Source of the DNA: Danio rerio
Lineage: Eukaryota; Chordata; Actinopteri; Cypriniformes; Danionidae
NCBI RefSeq assembly: GCF_049306965.1
Contig: NC_133183.1
Span: 27,203,501 to 27,267,500 of the forward strand
DNA length: 64,000 nt
Direction of reading: 5' to 3'
Shown: positions 23,265 to 34,021 of the stretch, piece after piece
Layout: every line of letters starts with the position of its first letter
How positions within the stretch are numbered: position 1 is the first letter of the stretch
The notes under the pieces: model-generated
Database searches by the model: none
What the model saw: only the letters and a program-made list of their open reading frames with translations
What the model was told of the DNA's origin: nothing
Program-made: the position numbers and the translations under genes

Positions 23265-23634
23265 ATCATATAAACAACATTTATTGAAGAAAGACTCTTA
23301 TGTACTCAAAAACAGACAAGTGTCCAGTAATGAATTAAGTAAACCGCAAAAAAAGTGCTGACAACATAACGCTGGATCTTTCTTTAACAAGTTTGTGCTT
23401 GTGGCTTTACAGGAAAACATCATAAGTCATACACTATAGAATGAACTACGAAAATGAGAGAACACATACATTACCACTAGTTTAAAATAACACAATTAAA
23501 TAATTCTCAATCTGTATGTGAGCCTGTATACAGCCACTACACTCATTGATTATAAATATATATATAAAAAAAAGATACCACTAAAACAGACCTTGTAATT
23601 AACACAATTATTTCACATTACCTTCGAGAAAATC

Positions 23635-23736
23635 CTAATGTTTTAACTGCAAATCCTCAAATGTAGGTTGAGCTTCCTCCAGATTTGACATATCCTTAAG
23701 TCCGTGAAGTGCACTAAAGCAAATATTCTGGACTTC
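23635..23736 (-). CDS. Candidate alternative last exon of atp5pb
   Basis: On the minus strand a good acceptor (pyrimidine tract then CAAGCAG) opens a 34-codon phase-0 frame starting EVQNICFSALHGLKDM and ending FEDLQLKH before TAG at 23635-23637. An AATAAA (plus TTTATT at 23280-23285) follows about 350 nt later. The only upstream coding exons in the right phase are those of atp5pb; the exon 26286-26107 ends in phase 0 and could splice here instead of to 24365-24288. The match to the normal C-terminus is weak (spacing of I, C and LK only). It could equally be a chance open frame or part of an unseen gene. Confidence 0.3.
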   Translation of the reverse strand, partial: EVQNICFSALHGLKDMSNLEEAQPTFEDLQLKH

Positions 23737-24179
23737 CTGCTTGGGAAAAACAGGGGTCAAAGTCTAGTTCCTGAATTATTGTAAAAGGTAAGAGCAGGTT
23801 TTCCATTTATATTCTTGAGTTCAAAGGTATGGTCATTATTAGACAGCTCTGACGTCTACAACAAAGTGGCATGCTATGATCCAAAATGCATTTCAACACT
23901 TACATCATATCGAAAGCTTGTTGCTGTAGTAGATAAAAATCATAAACCAAACAGGATGGATTTTAAAAGAAAAAGGTTGGCATGTACTGAATGTGAAGCG
24001 TCACAAATGCCACACAGTTTGACGCTTTGCTATCTAAAAGACCTGAAATGACACATTTTGGGGCTTAATTTGTTTAGTCATTAAACTCATCTAAATGACA
24101 CCTCTTAGCTACATAAAACTGCAAGACAGAGAGCTGGACATCTTCAAAATGTTAAAGACAAACAGGAAGCACATTTAGT

Positions 24180-24287
24180 GAATAACCAAATCTTTTATTT
24201 ATTACGGGTATGTACATTTTTGACGACACTGCCAGTCTGGCGTGTTGACGAGGAAAAGGTTCATTTAGGATGAAAACTGACACAGAT
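24180..24287 (-). promoter_or_regulatory. atp5pb 3' UTR with polyadenylation signal
   Basis: Plus-strand TTTTATTTATT at 24193-24203 gives overlapping AATAAA signals on the minus strand, implying a 3' UTR of about 100 nt. Confidence 0.7.
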
Positions 24288-27200
24288 TTACACTGTAGCT
24301 CTAGCCTGAGTGCTCTTGGCCAGGACCTTCAGATCTGAAATGCACTTGGCGATGCTCTCCTTCTCCTGAAAGAAAAAAACAACAAATGAAAAATGAGATT
24401 AGACCAAGAAAGCAACAAGTGTTAGAGAATAAATGTTTGTAGTTATTAAAGATGATCTAATAGGGCACTTTTATTAACAGTGTACCTATTATAATTTTAA
24501 TGTATTGAATAAGAAACAACTTTTTGCGCCAATTTAGCCAAATCATTTGATCAACTTCACAACATAAACTTTCGAAGACAGTTGTGTATTCAGAGTTTGG
24601 AAGTGATATTGGTCAGTTGCTAGTAGTTCTAGATTTTCTGTCCACATTTTTTCAACTACACTCTTAACCAGCTGAAATGTTGAAGAACAAAGACTCCATC
24701 TAGAGGCCAAACTAAAATCGTACTTCTAGTAGATATCAACTCCCACTTGCGATAGTATCTGGATGCAGCTTTTATGATGCAAGCTGAGATTGCATCGCTA
24801 AGAGATATTTTACAAATTTACAAACAAATGAAAAAGTCATGTTTCCCATAAAATATATCAAAATTAGTTTAAAACCAAACCAATATCAATTTAAAAGGAG
24901 GTCATTTTGCTTTGGTTTTGAATAAACTTGTTTAGCTTCTCAGCCTTAATTTCTTTTAATTTATTACCTCAGTAAAAAGATTTTTTTTAAATGTTACAAC
25001 ATTCAGAACAAGAAAAATTATGAAATAAGTATAAAACAAAAATTATAAATGGTTGGGCATGGGACGACAACCTGTTTAAAGGTATAGCGCGGTTTAGAAA
25101 AAGGGTTTGAAACCGCCAAAGTTTTTAGTTATATCATTCATAAGATATATGTAAGTTTTTCAGTTTTTTTTTTTACATGTTCTACACAACTATTTTATTT
25201 AGTTATTTAGGTCAACAGTATTTTCAGCAGAAAATAAACTTTTACATCAAAAGCTACCGGTCCAAAATATTTAAATATTTCCTAAAATAAAAAAAGTTTT
25301 TTTTTTTTACCCAGACATTTAAAAAGAACTTATTTAGGAGCAGAAACCCGTGAAACAGTGATATTTTTACCCAAGATTATCATACTGTCACAACCTTATA
25401 CCGGCCCATGCCTACAAATGGCATGCAATTAAAAAAAATGTCAAGCCTTGATTTATTTATAATAAAACTGTGTGTGTGTGAAATGTGTTGTGAATTGACT
25501 CTTTTACTGAGGTAAAAAGACGGGTGCACAACTTTTTTGTTTGGTCTGGTTCTCAAAGTAGAACCTGTAAATATTAATAGGTAATTGTACTGTTTGTTTG
25601 TTCATTAATTCATGTAAATTACTTAATCTTTTATGTCTATTGTCAATCTTTGAAATCCAAACATGAACTTTTGAATGCAGTTTTAGTGTGATTTGCATAT
25701 ACTGGCGCATTTCATATTTCTACAAATGAGGTATGTATTCGACTCTATTGCCTGGGTTGGTCCAGAGTTTGACTGACACTTTTCACCCTGCCTATGCTGG
25801 ACTGTGTTCACAGTGGTTTAACTTCTGAACCCCAGTTCACTTAAATCAATCTACTGGCTGATGTATGTACAACATTGAACCTTGTTTTCAGCATGGTAAC
25901 ACTTAGTGCACGAGCCTATTTATTATGATCGTTATGGAAAGGTTCAAACTAAAAAGAAGAGAGACCTTCCCTCCTAAAGTTGTGCAAAAACAAGACCTCT
26001 CTAACACCAAATTTGGTCCAACTTTATATTTTAATCCCACATGTGCTCCAGGTATGTGCTCCCCTGACTATAAATACAACAAAGTGACAGCAAGTATTTC
26101 TTGTACCTGCTGTGGTGTGATGCTCTTGACCACACTCTGCTCCACCCAGTTCACCATGTGCTCCTGCTCCATGCGGCGGTGCAGGTTCTGAAGCTCCACC
26201 TGATAGTCCAGCCTCTTCTTCACCTCATTGGTCACCATGTGCAGACGCTCTCTGTAGTTGATCTCCAGCAGCATAGCCACGTTATTCTGATGGAAGATTG
26301 GATGAAAGACATCAGAAAACTACACCTAGCACCATTCTAGGTGCAAATAGTTCTACATGAAAATGCTTCTCACCCTCTTGGCATCGAAGAGCATGCTTCT
26401 TCCTTCTACTCTCCACTGCTCCTTCTTCTCGTTTTCAATGCCCTGAGCATAACTAGCCATAGACTGATCCTTCACCTCCTGAGCCTTTGCTATTTTATCC
26501 TGAAAAGGAAGAGAGTTTTAAGTTAAAGTCCCCAAATACATCCCTCAAATAGTCTGTAAGTTAACTGTGCAGAGTGACACATTTTTCAGAGTGCATGTGT
26601 CTCTGTGTCATTCAATATAATTAAAGTTAAGTAACTGTTTGGTAAAACGCAAAATGTTACAAACCGCATTAAGTTTGTCAGCGAAGGCAGCTACACTGGG
26701 CCCAAACTTCTTGACGGCGTAAATGATGACTGCACCAATGGATGCACCAGCAATGGTCTCGTGATTGATTACATAGATTTCCTTAGACAGCAGGTAGAGG
26801 AGCAGGCCAGTGCCAAGCATATAAGGCCCTGAAATCAGAAGACAACGCAACTGTTACAATCACACCATACACAATAATCTCCTTGTAAAAAATCTTCAGA
26901 GGGTAGAGCTGCAAACTGGTTGTTGCTAGAAGGGATACAGATGCAGCTGAAAGTTAACAAGAACCATTTATATTATTTATGAAAGTTTTATTTTTTTAAA
27001 ATCAACTCCTAACGCAACGTTTCTTCCGTGTGCTCCAGTTTCCCCCAAAGACATGTGGTATAGGTAAATCGGGTAAGATAAAATTGTCTGTAGTGTGTGT
27101 GTGAATGAGTGTGTATGGATGTTTCCCAGTGCTGGGTTGCAGCTGGAAGGGCATTCGCTGCGTAAAAACATGTGCTGGATAAGTTGGGAGTTCATTCCGC

Positions 27201-29863
27201 TGTGGCGACCCCAGATTAATAAAGGGACTAAGCCTAAAAGAAAATAAATAAATGAATGAATGAATGATACACAAAATTAAGAGAGATTTAAGGCCTACTC
27301 TCAATATGCTATCCGAAACGTGCCCAGGCCCGTTTCCCGGAACGTTTGAAAAGTGTGAGTGTGCTGAATCATTCTCACTGTTTAATGAACGCAAACTGTC
27401 GTAGTTTATTAAAGAAGCAAACCCCTCACTGTACCACAGCTGCGCCTTCAGCAAACTTCCTAATTCCTGCAGCACATAAACTTTTCGACTGTTTATGAGC
27501 GTCAAAAGTGGCGGATCCGTTCGGCGAAATATGACTGTGTGTCAACGCATCCCAAATAGTTAAATATTGGGGATATAGGGGATATATAACGCATCCCCTT
27601 AGTTAAATATTGAGCGTTTCGTGTTTTAGAGTAAAGAGTAGGAGTGTGTTATTTTGCACAGAAACATTATATTTTCGTCTTTGAGAAGCTCAGTTCACAT
27701 TTCTAAAAGTGTTCTGAGATTGGGACACTTATTTGGTGTCATCAGTGTTGTCAAATTCGCAGTTTTCCCAAAAAATTGGGCTAATTTTGATCTGTGTCAG
27801 CAGGTCATTCGTTTATTCTGCATGTTAAAGTTTTGATATAATCCATACAGATATAAAACCTTGTTTAAAGGGTTAACTAGGTTTTCAAGAGTTCACACTT
27901 AGATATTGCGTGACAGCTGTTAGCAGGTTTGGCATGCTGTCCCGGGAGAGAACCCTGAGCTCGGAGATAGTTGAGCCCAGGGCTCCCACCAGGTCCATAG
28001 AGCATGTGAGGGGAGTACGAGATCAGGTGGTTCTTGAGAGCTCCCCTTTTTGTAAAGGAGGAAAGGAGGATAAAGGGGGTGGATGGGGGGTTTCTTCGGA
28101 AAACGAAGATAAGGGAGTAATATCTAGCTAGGCTACTTATAGTAAGTTAGTATAGATCTGATTGGCTAATTAATGAGTGTAGATAGGCGGCCAGCTGCAG
28201 TCAATTATATCAAGTGCTCCTCTCGAAATTAGTTTAAAAACTTCCCTTATTCTGGGATAAAAACTAGGATAGATTACATAATTAAATGTACAGCATTGCA
28301 TTATAAATATAATTAATTCTTAACGCAATAATATTTCTCTAAAGATACAGGCCCTATTTTAATCTCTCAATGGAAAACATGAATCATCATTGATATTATT
28401 ATTGCAATACATACCAGAAAATATTGTGATAGTTTTATGCCTATTCCTATTAAATAATCAACAATAAATAATAGTATAATAAAATAGTACAATAGTAAAA
28501 TTGCATTACACTTTGTGGCACTTTTTAATGTAAAATGCAAATGTGTGATTTGCACAATGTTTAATTTCTGCAGATATAAATCATTCTTTCATTCAACTAA
28601 GAGACCATGCTGATCTTCTTTTATTTTATATTTCTCCACATATCAGAGTTTACAGAACTTCAAGGTTAGCATGCTGCAATTTTCACATGAGCTTTTGTTT
28701 CCTGCTTTAATGACTTAAAATTGTAGTGCGACTGGCCCTTAAGAAAGGAAAAAATAAAGCTGATAAACCCACCTGTCACACCAGTCTTGGGGTACAACAT
28801 TGTGAAAATCTCCTCAGGGAAGATGCCATGACGGACCTTTCCTCCCTTCTCTGGTAGAGGGGGTACTGGTGCAAGACTCTGGGATGACTGATGAAAGGAG
28901 CGAGGGGCCTGGACCAGGCTGTAGAGAAAGCAAACACATGGTCAACAGATTTTACTCAGTGTCACTTTCTCCGAGTATTGACCACATGAATAAAAGATAT
29001 GCATACCAAGCACCAAAAGACCCGCTGTTTTTCAGGGAATGGCCTGCAAGAAATAATCAAGAAACATATCAGTGCTTTTGTAAATGTTAATAAACATGTC
29101 ACAATCATTTGAATCAAAATGACAGAAAGAGCCTAGTAATCTCGTTTATTAGATAAAACTATGTAAACGTTATCAGAAGAATCAATGATTTGGCTGAAGT
29201 GAATGGAATCCTTGTGAATGCATGAATAAACTATAACTGTTACATTTGAAACAGTATGTCTACATGTCATTAACTAAATAATAACATACAATATTTATCA
29301 TAATTTTACTTTATTTTTTTATATCGACTTTGTTGCATAAAGAAAACTTAATGAAATAAACGTCCTTGCATACAAATTGGTAAGTTGTCACTCTCATCGA
29401 GTTATAAGATAATGCAAATATAGTTCAATCTCATACACAATTTGCATTGATAAAATATGTTTAAAACATATCCCAACACGTGACCATCAACATTATTCCA
29501 CACATTCCGCAAACTGAATTTGCAGTTATTAGCTGAAAGCTAATGCTACAACTGAATACAAGGGCACTCTGAAAACTCAACAACTTCATAATCTTTCTCA
29601 TTCATAAATGAGTGCCTGAGCATAAAATCAACATCTCATTGATTCATTACGTTATTACGAAGCGAATATAGATTCAAAGGAGTAAAATTGTTTCTCTATG
29701 CATTCATGTGCGGCCGTTCACAGCGTGCGGCCTTCAGTTTTACCCTTCAACTTCACATTCGTCCTTAAAACCTTCTAGTTAATACGCACAATCAGTTAAA
29801 CTGTTAGAATAGTTTTCATTTGATAAACTACTCACCTGAGACGAGCACCAGCCTCGACAACAT
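24288..29863 (-). CDS. atp5pb: ATP synthase peripheral stalk membrane subunit b, mitochondrial
   Basis: Seven coding exons, 252 aa (human 256): 29863-29836, 29043-29007, 28918-28773, 26828-26665, 26499-26374, 26286-26107, 24365-24288. Lengths keep frame and all junctions are GT-AG. The protein starts MLSRLVLVSGHSLKN, an arginine/serine-rich presequence for mitochondrial import; PVPPLPEKGGKVRHG follows, as in the mammalian mature N-terminus. A hydrophobic hairpin (GPYMLGTGLLLYLLS, then GASIGAVIIYAVKKFGP) spans the inner membrane, followed by a long charged helix (NYRERLHMVTNEVKKRLDY, EQEHMVNWVEQ) and ending EKESIAKCISDLKVLAKS. The family holds the F1 catalytic head fixed against the c-ring as part of the peripheral stalk. 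A minus-strand AATAAA lies at about 24193-24200, about 90 nt after the stop. Introns are small except 24366-26106 and 26829-28772. Confidence 0.97.
24366..26106. other. Last intron of atp5pb
   Basis: AT-rich intron. The reading frames in it have no codon bias or recognisable protein. Nothing else supported. Confidence 0.55.
27004..27268 (+). repeat. DANA SINE, copy 3 (5' truncated)
   Basis: Begins inside the consensus at GTGCTCCAGTTTCCCCC and runs through GGTTGCAGCTGGAAGGGC, GGATAAGTTGG and TTAATAAAGGGACTAAGCC to an (AATG)n tail. Its tRNA-like head is missing. It lies in the atp5pb intron 26829-28772. Confidence 0.92.
27886..28260. repeat. Dispersed repeat, copy B (related to 18800-19200)
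   Basis: Shares ordered landmarks with copy A (GAGTTCACACTTAGATATT, GAGCTC, CCCACC, AACGAAGATAAG, GAAATTAGTTTA). It is GC-richer than its surroundings. Unknown class. Confidence 0.5.
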
Positions 29864-30010
29864 GTTTTACGGTTAAATGTCAAGATCCCCGGCTGAAACG
29901 TCTCTGCACCGGGCTCTCTGTGCCCTTCTAGACCAAGGATGAGAAACTCTCAGCGCTTCTATCGCGAGATGTTTTGGAACCAGCGTCTGCCACATCCGGG
30001 AGACTCTTAA
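29864..30010 (-). promoter_or_regulatory. atp5pb promoter region
   Basis: The 150 bp upstream of the start codon is clearly CpG-richer than its surroundings. On the minus strand it contains TCTCGCGA (29962-29969), the core of the palindrome often found in housekeeping promoters, and CCCGGATGTGG (about 29990-30001), an ETS/GABP-like site. No TATA box is visible. GABP-type sites are common at nuclear genes for mitochondrial proteins, so this fits, but function is inferred. Confidence 0.6.
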
Positions 30011-30234
30011 GTCCACAGCGCCTAATAATTAAAAATAAAAGCGTCGACACTTGCAAGTCGTTGCCATTAATATTTGGACCTTTATGTGATGATAGACAAT
30101 GCCTGAACGCATTAATGATAAAGTCGTCAAGAGAAGCATTGTTTATCGATGTGTAAGAGTCCATCAGTGGAGTAACGTAACTTACGTAGTTAACGTAAAC
30201 CCTGACAGCAGATGGCAACACTTTAGCATAATAA

Positions 30235-30870
30235 AGCATCTAGTATTTATTTTCGTATTTCTAGTACTTATTTTTTAGGGTATCTAGTATCTAATACTAG
30301 TATATTGTCCATTAAGTACTAGATACTAATGCTTATTTGTTAGGTAGTACCTAATCTTTAGATACTACTACTTTTTAAAACATAGTGCTTACTGATAAAA
30401 CACTAGTTATTTTTATTAGAAACTAGTACTCATTCATTAGATATTAGTATATATTAAATATAATCTAGTACTTATGTTTTAGATAATAGTATCTAGCCTA
30501 TTTAATAGTTACTATTACTTATTCATTAGATACAAGTATTTATTAAATAGATACTAGTTCTTATTTATTATACTATTACTTATTTTAATAATGACTAGTA
30601 ATTATTCTGTTGTTACTTGTAACAAATAAAAAAATTCCATTAATTTCTACAGAATTTGCCATTGAGATGTTAACTATTCAGTTTTGACTAGTATGTAATC
30701 AAGATGGAACTATTTATATACTAGTACTTAACCATTAGGTACTAGTACCTAATTAATAGATACTAGTACTTGTGTATTAGATAGTAGCAAAGACCTACTT
30801 ATTCATTAGTACTAATATCTATTTAATAAATATAGTGTGTATTAATCAGATATGAGTACTTATTAAATCG
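30235..30870. repeat. Degenerate tandem repeat of ACTAGTACTTATTNATTAGAT-like units
   Basis: Variants of TAGTACTTATT, ATTAGATAC and ACTAGTA recur about every 20-25 bp over some 630 bp, with insertions that blur the period. This is an old minisatellite. It begins about 230 bp upstream of the atp5pb promoter region. Confidence 0.7.
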
Positions 30871-30904
30871 ATAGTATGGGCTATAGATTAAATGTCAAAA
30901 CGGC

Positions 30905-31200
30905 TTGCCTTATAGGCAATGTATTTTGGTGCATTAACAAAACAGATTTACTAAATAGATATATTTATTCAAATGAAATTTTAGTCACCGAACATATTGA
31001 AAAATTGAAAAATACAATTAAATTCAAGTAAAATATTGCAAAAAACAAAACAACAACTACAAACTCTTAAATTTCAACAAAATCTTTCCATTTTTTGCTT
31101 ATTTAGATTTTTTCCTCTTTTTAAATTTTGTAATTAATATATTTCTATAACATATAAATTTGAGTGTACTAGTGTTTGGACTGTTATCGTAAATTATTTT
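30905..31200 (-). repeat. Dispersed repeat, copy A (reverse of 46640-46950)
   Basis: Reverse complement of the 46640-46950 block: GGCAATGTATTTTGGTGCAT here against ATGCACCAAAATACATTGCC there, then TTTAGTCACC against GGTGACTAAA. Non-coding; unknown class. Confidence 0.65.
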
Positions 31201-31985
31201 GTTAGATAAGCTCCAGATTTGGCTGGTTTCGTAGATAGGCTACATTTGGCATGTTCACTAAATTAATCATTAGATTATTTACTATGGTACCGATACAAAA
31301 AATAAAACAAGAACAATCAAAGGGTTATCTGATCTGAGGATAGATGAAATAGATAAAGAAATTGAGAGTGAGTGGTCCAAAATAATAACAAAAAGATGAA
31401 AGTGATTTAGAGATTTAATAGATTGTACAAATTAATTATATGTTTTGAGGGCTTTCTTGTTAAGTGAATGTGGAATTGTAAGTAATTTTTAATTTCTTGC
31501 AATAATGCTGAAAACTGTTTTGCAATTTGAAAATGTACATTTATGAATATAAAATCTACATGAAAATAAAGTTTATTATAAAGCCGACATTAGAATTTGT
31601 ATGAAAAAAAGTGAAATAATATTTAATAATATTGCCAGTTTAAATTACAATTAGAGCAAGTGTATGTATGATGTGTGCCAAAGTCAAATTACCTAAAGAT
31701 TTTTTTTAAAAATCTCTAAGATTATGATCTTTTTTTTTTTTAAATAAACATTTGAAATGTGTAAATATGACTTGTATTTTTATTTCTAAATAAAATACTT
31801 TATGTAAACACAAAATTAAATATGTTAGTATAGCAAAACAGTAGTCCAGGCAATAATGTTTCGCAGTGGAATAATGTGTTGGAAAAATGAAACAACTGTC
31901 ATTTCAATCACAGATGTTACTGGCCGTAGTACTGATTATAAGCTTTAGTCAGATGCACCTTTCCATCCAGTTGCAGGCTGAATCA
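31201..31985. other. Intergenic between atp5pb and traf3ip3, nothing recognised
   Basis: AT-rich with poly(T) runs. No gene, RNA or clear repeat edge seen. Confidence 0.45.
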
Positions 31986-32326
31986 TTCATTAATTTTCCT
32001 TTGGCTTAATCCCTTATCATCAGGGGTTGCCACAGTGGAATGAACCGCCAACTTATCCTGCATGTTTTACACAGCTGCAACCCAGTACTGAGAAACAACC
32101 ATCCACATTCATTAACACTCATACACTAACTGTTACGTCCAATTTGAATTATTCAGTTCACCTACACTGCATGTCTTTAAACTGTGGGGGAAACCGAAGA
32201 ACCCGGAGGAAACCCACGCCAGCATGGGTAACGTAAAACATACAAACTCCACTACAGAAATAGCAATTGGTCCAGCCGGGACTCGAAACACTCTTCCTGT
32301 GAGGCCACTGAGTCACCGTGTCGTAT
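31986..32326 (-). repeat. DANA SINE, copy 4
   Basis: Reverse-strand copy from TTCCTTTGGCTTAATCCC (tail side) through GCCAACTTATCCTGCATG and GGAAACCCACGCCAGCATG to the head complement GAGGCCACTGAGTCACCGTG near 32320. Close to full length. Confidence 0.92.
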
Positions 32327-32454
32327 TAAGTTTCTCCCGGGTATATACACTTTACTTTTGCCTTCTCCTTATCTATTTCTAATAAAGGAACTGCGTTGTA
32401 TCGTCAAGTGTAAACAAATATTGACAGCTTACGCTTTCTCTCAGTAAAAATAAC

Positions 32455-32560
32455 CATAACAACGGTTAGCACATTCTCCAAACATGGCGTCTACCCGAAG
32501 TTCAATGCGTTAGCGACGGGGAGCCAGCAGATGGCGACATTGTACCATGAAGCATTAACA
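32455..32560 (+). promoter_or_regulatory. Possible traf3ip3 promoter area
   Basis: A small CpG-bearing patch (ACCCGAAGTTCAATGCG, AGCGACGGGGAGCC) sits in AT-rich DNA 1.5 kb upstream of the traf3ip3 start. It includes CCAGCAGATGGCGAC (about 32524-32538), which resembles a CTCF core. No TATA box. This is a guess from composition. Confidence 0.25.
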
Positions 32561-33185
32561 AGAACGCTGATTCTTTCAAGTTGGTTATATTAACATTTTT
32601 GAACATTTAATGATAGTAGTAAATATCTAAATCACTAGACTGAATGCATTTCAATAGGTCGTCACGCACAAAAAAAGTTTATTTCTTTATTTCTTTATTT
32701 ATTTTTTATGAACTCTGACAGGGAGCCAGCAATAAATCCTGTGCTGGCATTTTCAAGTTGTTTTCAAGAGTTATTGAGGTTTCTATTAATATTTTAATTA
32801 TGGTATCTTTTTTTGAGATGATAATGTCAGAATGTCAATGTGTCTTCATATAAAAACATTGTTTATTTTGATTCTTAGATGCCATCAAAATTGTATTAAA
32901 ATGTTCACACAGAACACAAGCTTTCAAATTAATTCATCTCTTTTTATCATTCATCCTGTTTCTGCACCTATTTCATCTTGCATTAAATGTTTCTCGTCTT
33001 CATTTATTTTAATCAGCCAAGAACTTGGCTTGATGTTATAAATCTTGCTATTGATGTTGCACTGAATGTCTATTTTCTGTTGTCTTTCCCCCCACAGTCC
33101 CTCCCGTCACTATTGCTGCAGCTAATGACCTCCCCTCAGTGCTAATCTTAGGGCCCATCCGTGTGTGGCACCAGTTTCAATACGC

Positions 33186-33957
33186 ATGGCTGCTGAGATA
33201 GAGGAACTTGTACAAGTTGTGAGGTTCAACTTACTTCCTGTTAAGCAAGCAAGGCAAAAAGAAATAGACCGCCCTTTGTTGAATGAACTAGTTTTCAAGT
33301 GCCATGTCAGCTTCAAAGTGTTCAGACTCAGCTTTCACAATTATTTCAACTCCAGCGACTACTCTAGGAACAGGTACTTTTCTTTTAAAGACACAAATAT
33401 GCTAAATGTTATAGTTTTATCTTGAGCTTGGATTCTGTGTTGGGTTATCTGTTTGAATGCATGTTTGTTATTGAGCTCCACTGTTTATGGTTCCACCTTG
33501 TTAACATTTTAAAACAAAAATACTTAAAGGTTACTAAACAAATGAAAAGGATTGAAAAGTAGTTTAGATTTTTTAGTAAATCTAGTGTCTGAAATTGTTG
33601 CAAAACTGTACATCGAGCATTGTAAACTATCACTTTGTTTTAAAAACATTTTCCTATGATAATAAAACTATTACATCCATATTGAAGAAAACGTTTGCAT
33701 TCAAACGAATCACCGATGGTTCCAACTTTTTGTTTCAGTTACATGTAGCTGTAGCCGGTTTTGAAACAATATGACAACAGAAGTGAATGACTGGCCGCAC
33801 TTCATCTTACAGTATGTTGAATTTAGAATTTAAAATGTTTGATGTTGATATGTTTTAGAGGATTAATGATATAGTAGCACTTGAGGATGGATTTAAAGTA
33901 TGTTGTTTTCAATTACAGGAAACTGCCATTGCAAGAAGCATTCATTTACATCATAAG
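33186..33957 (+). CDS. Candidate 5' exons of traf3ip3 with in-frame extension
   Basis: Two exon-like blocks precede the traf3ip3 start: 33098-33373 (acceptor CCCCCCACAG, donor CAG|GTACTT) and 33919-33957 (acceptor TTACAG, donor AAG|GTGACA). Translated from ATG 33186 (MAAEIEELVQVVRFNLLPVK), phase 2 is kept through both and into an acceptor at 34011, joining in frame to MESAPENK. The frame has a stop at 33126 upstream. This would add about 80 aa. Human TRAF3IP3 starts near MESAPENK, so these may instead be untranslated leader exons whose frame is open by chance. Confidence 0.3.
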
Positions 33958-34021
33958 GTGACATTCCAGTGCCTGCCTTAAAATATCACACTTTCTTCAA
34001 CTCGCTCAAAGTCAGAAAGAA

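Noticed and set aside
25504-25710. Minus-strand 68-codon frame in the last atp5pb intron as an extra exon
   Set aside because: The exons on either side join in phase and match human ATP5PB; the frame lacks good splice sites.
32027-32236. 69-codon plus-strand frame near 32.1 kb
   Set aside because: It lies inside reverse-strand DANA copy 4; similar peptides (TYPACF, GGNRRTRRK) recur in other DANA copies.
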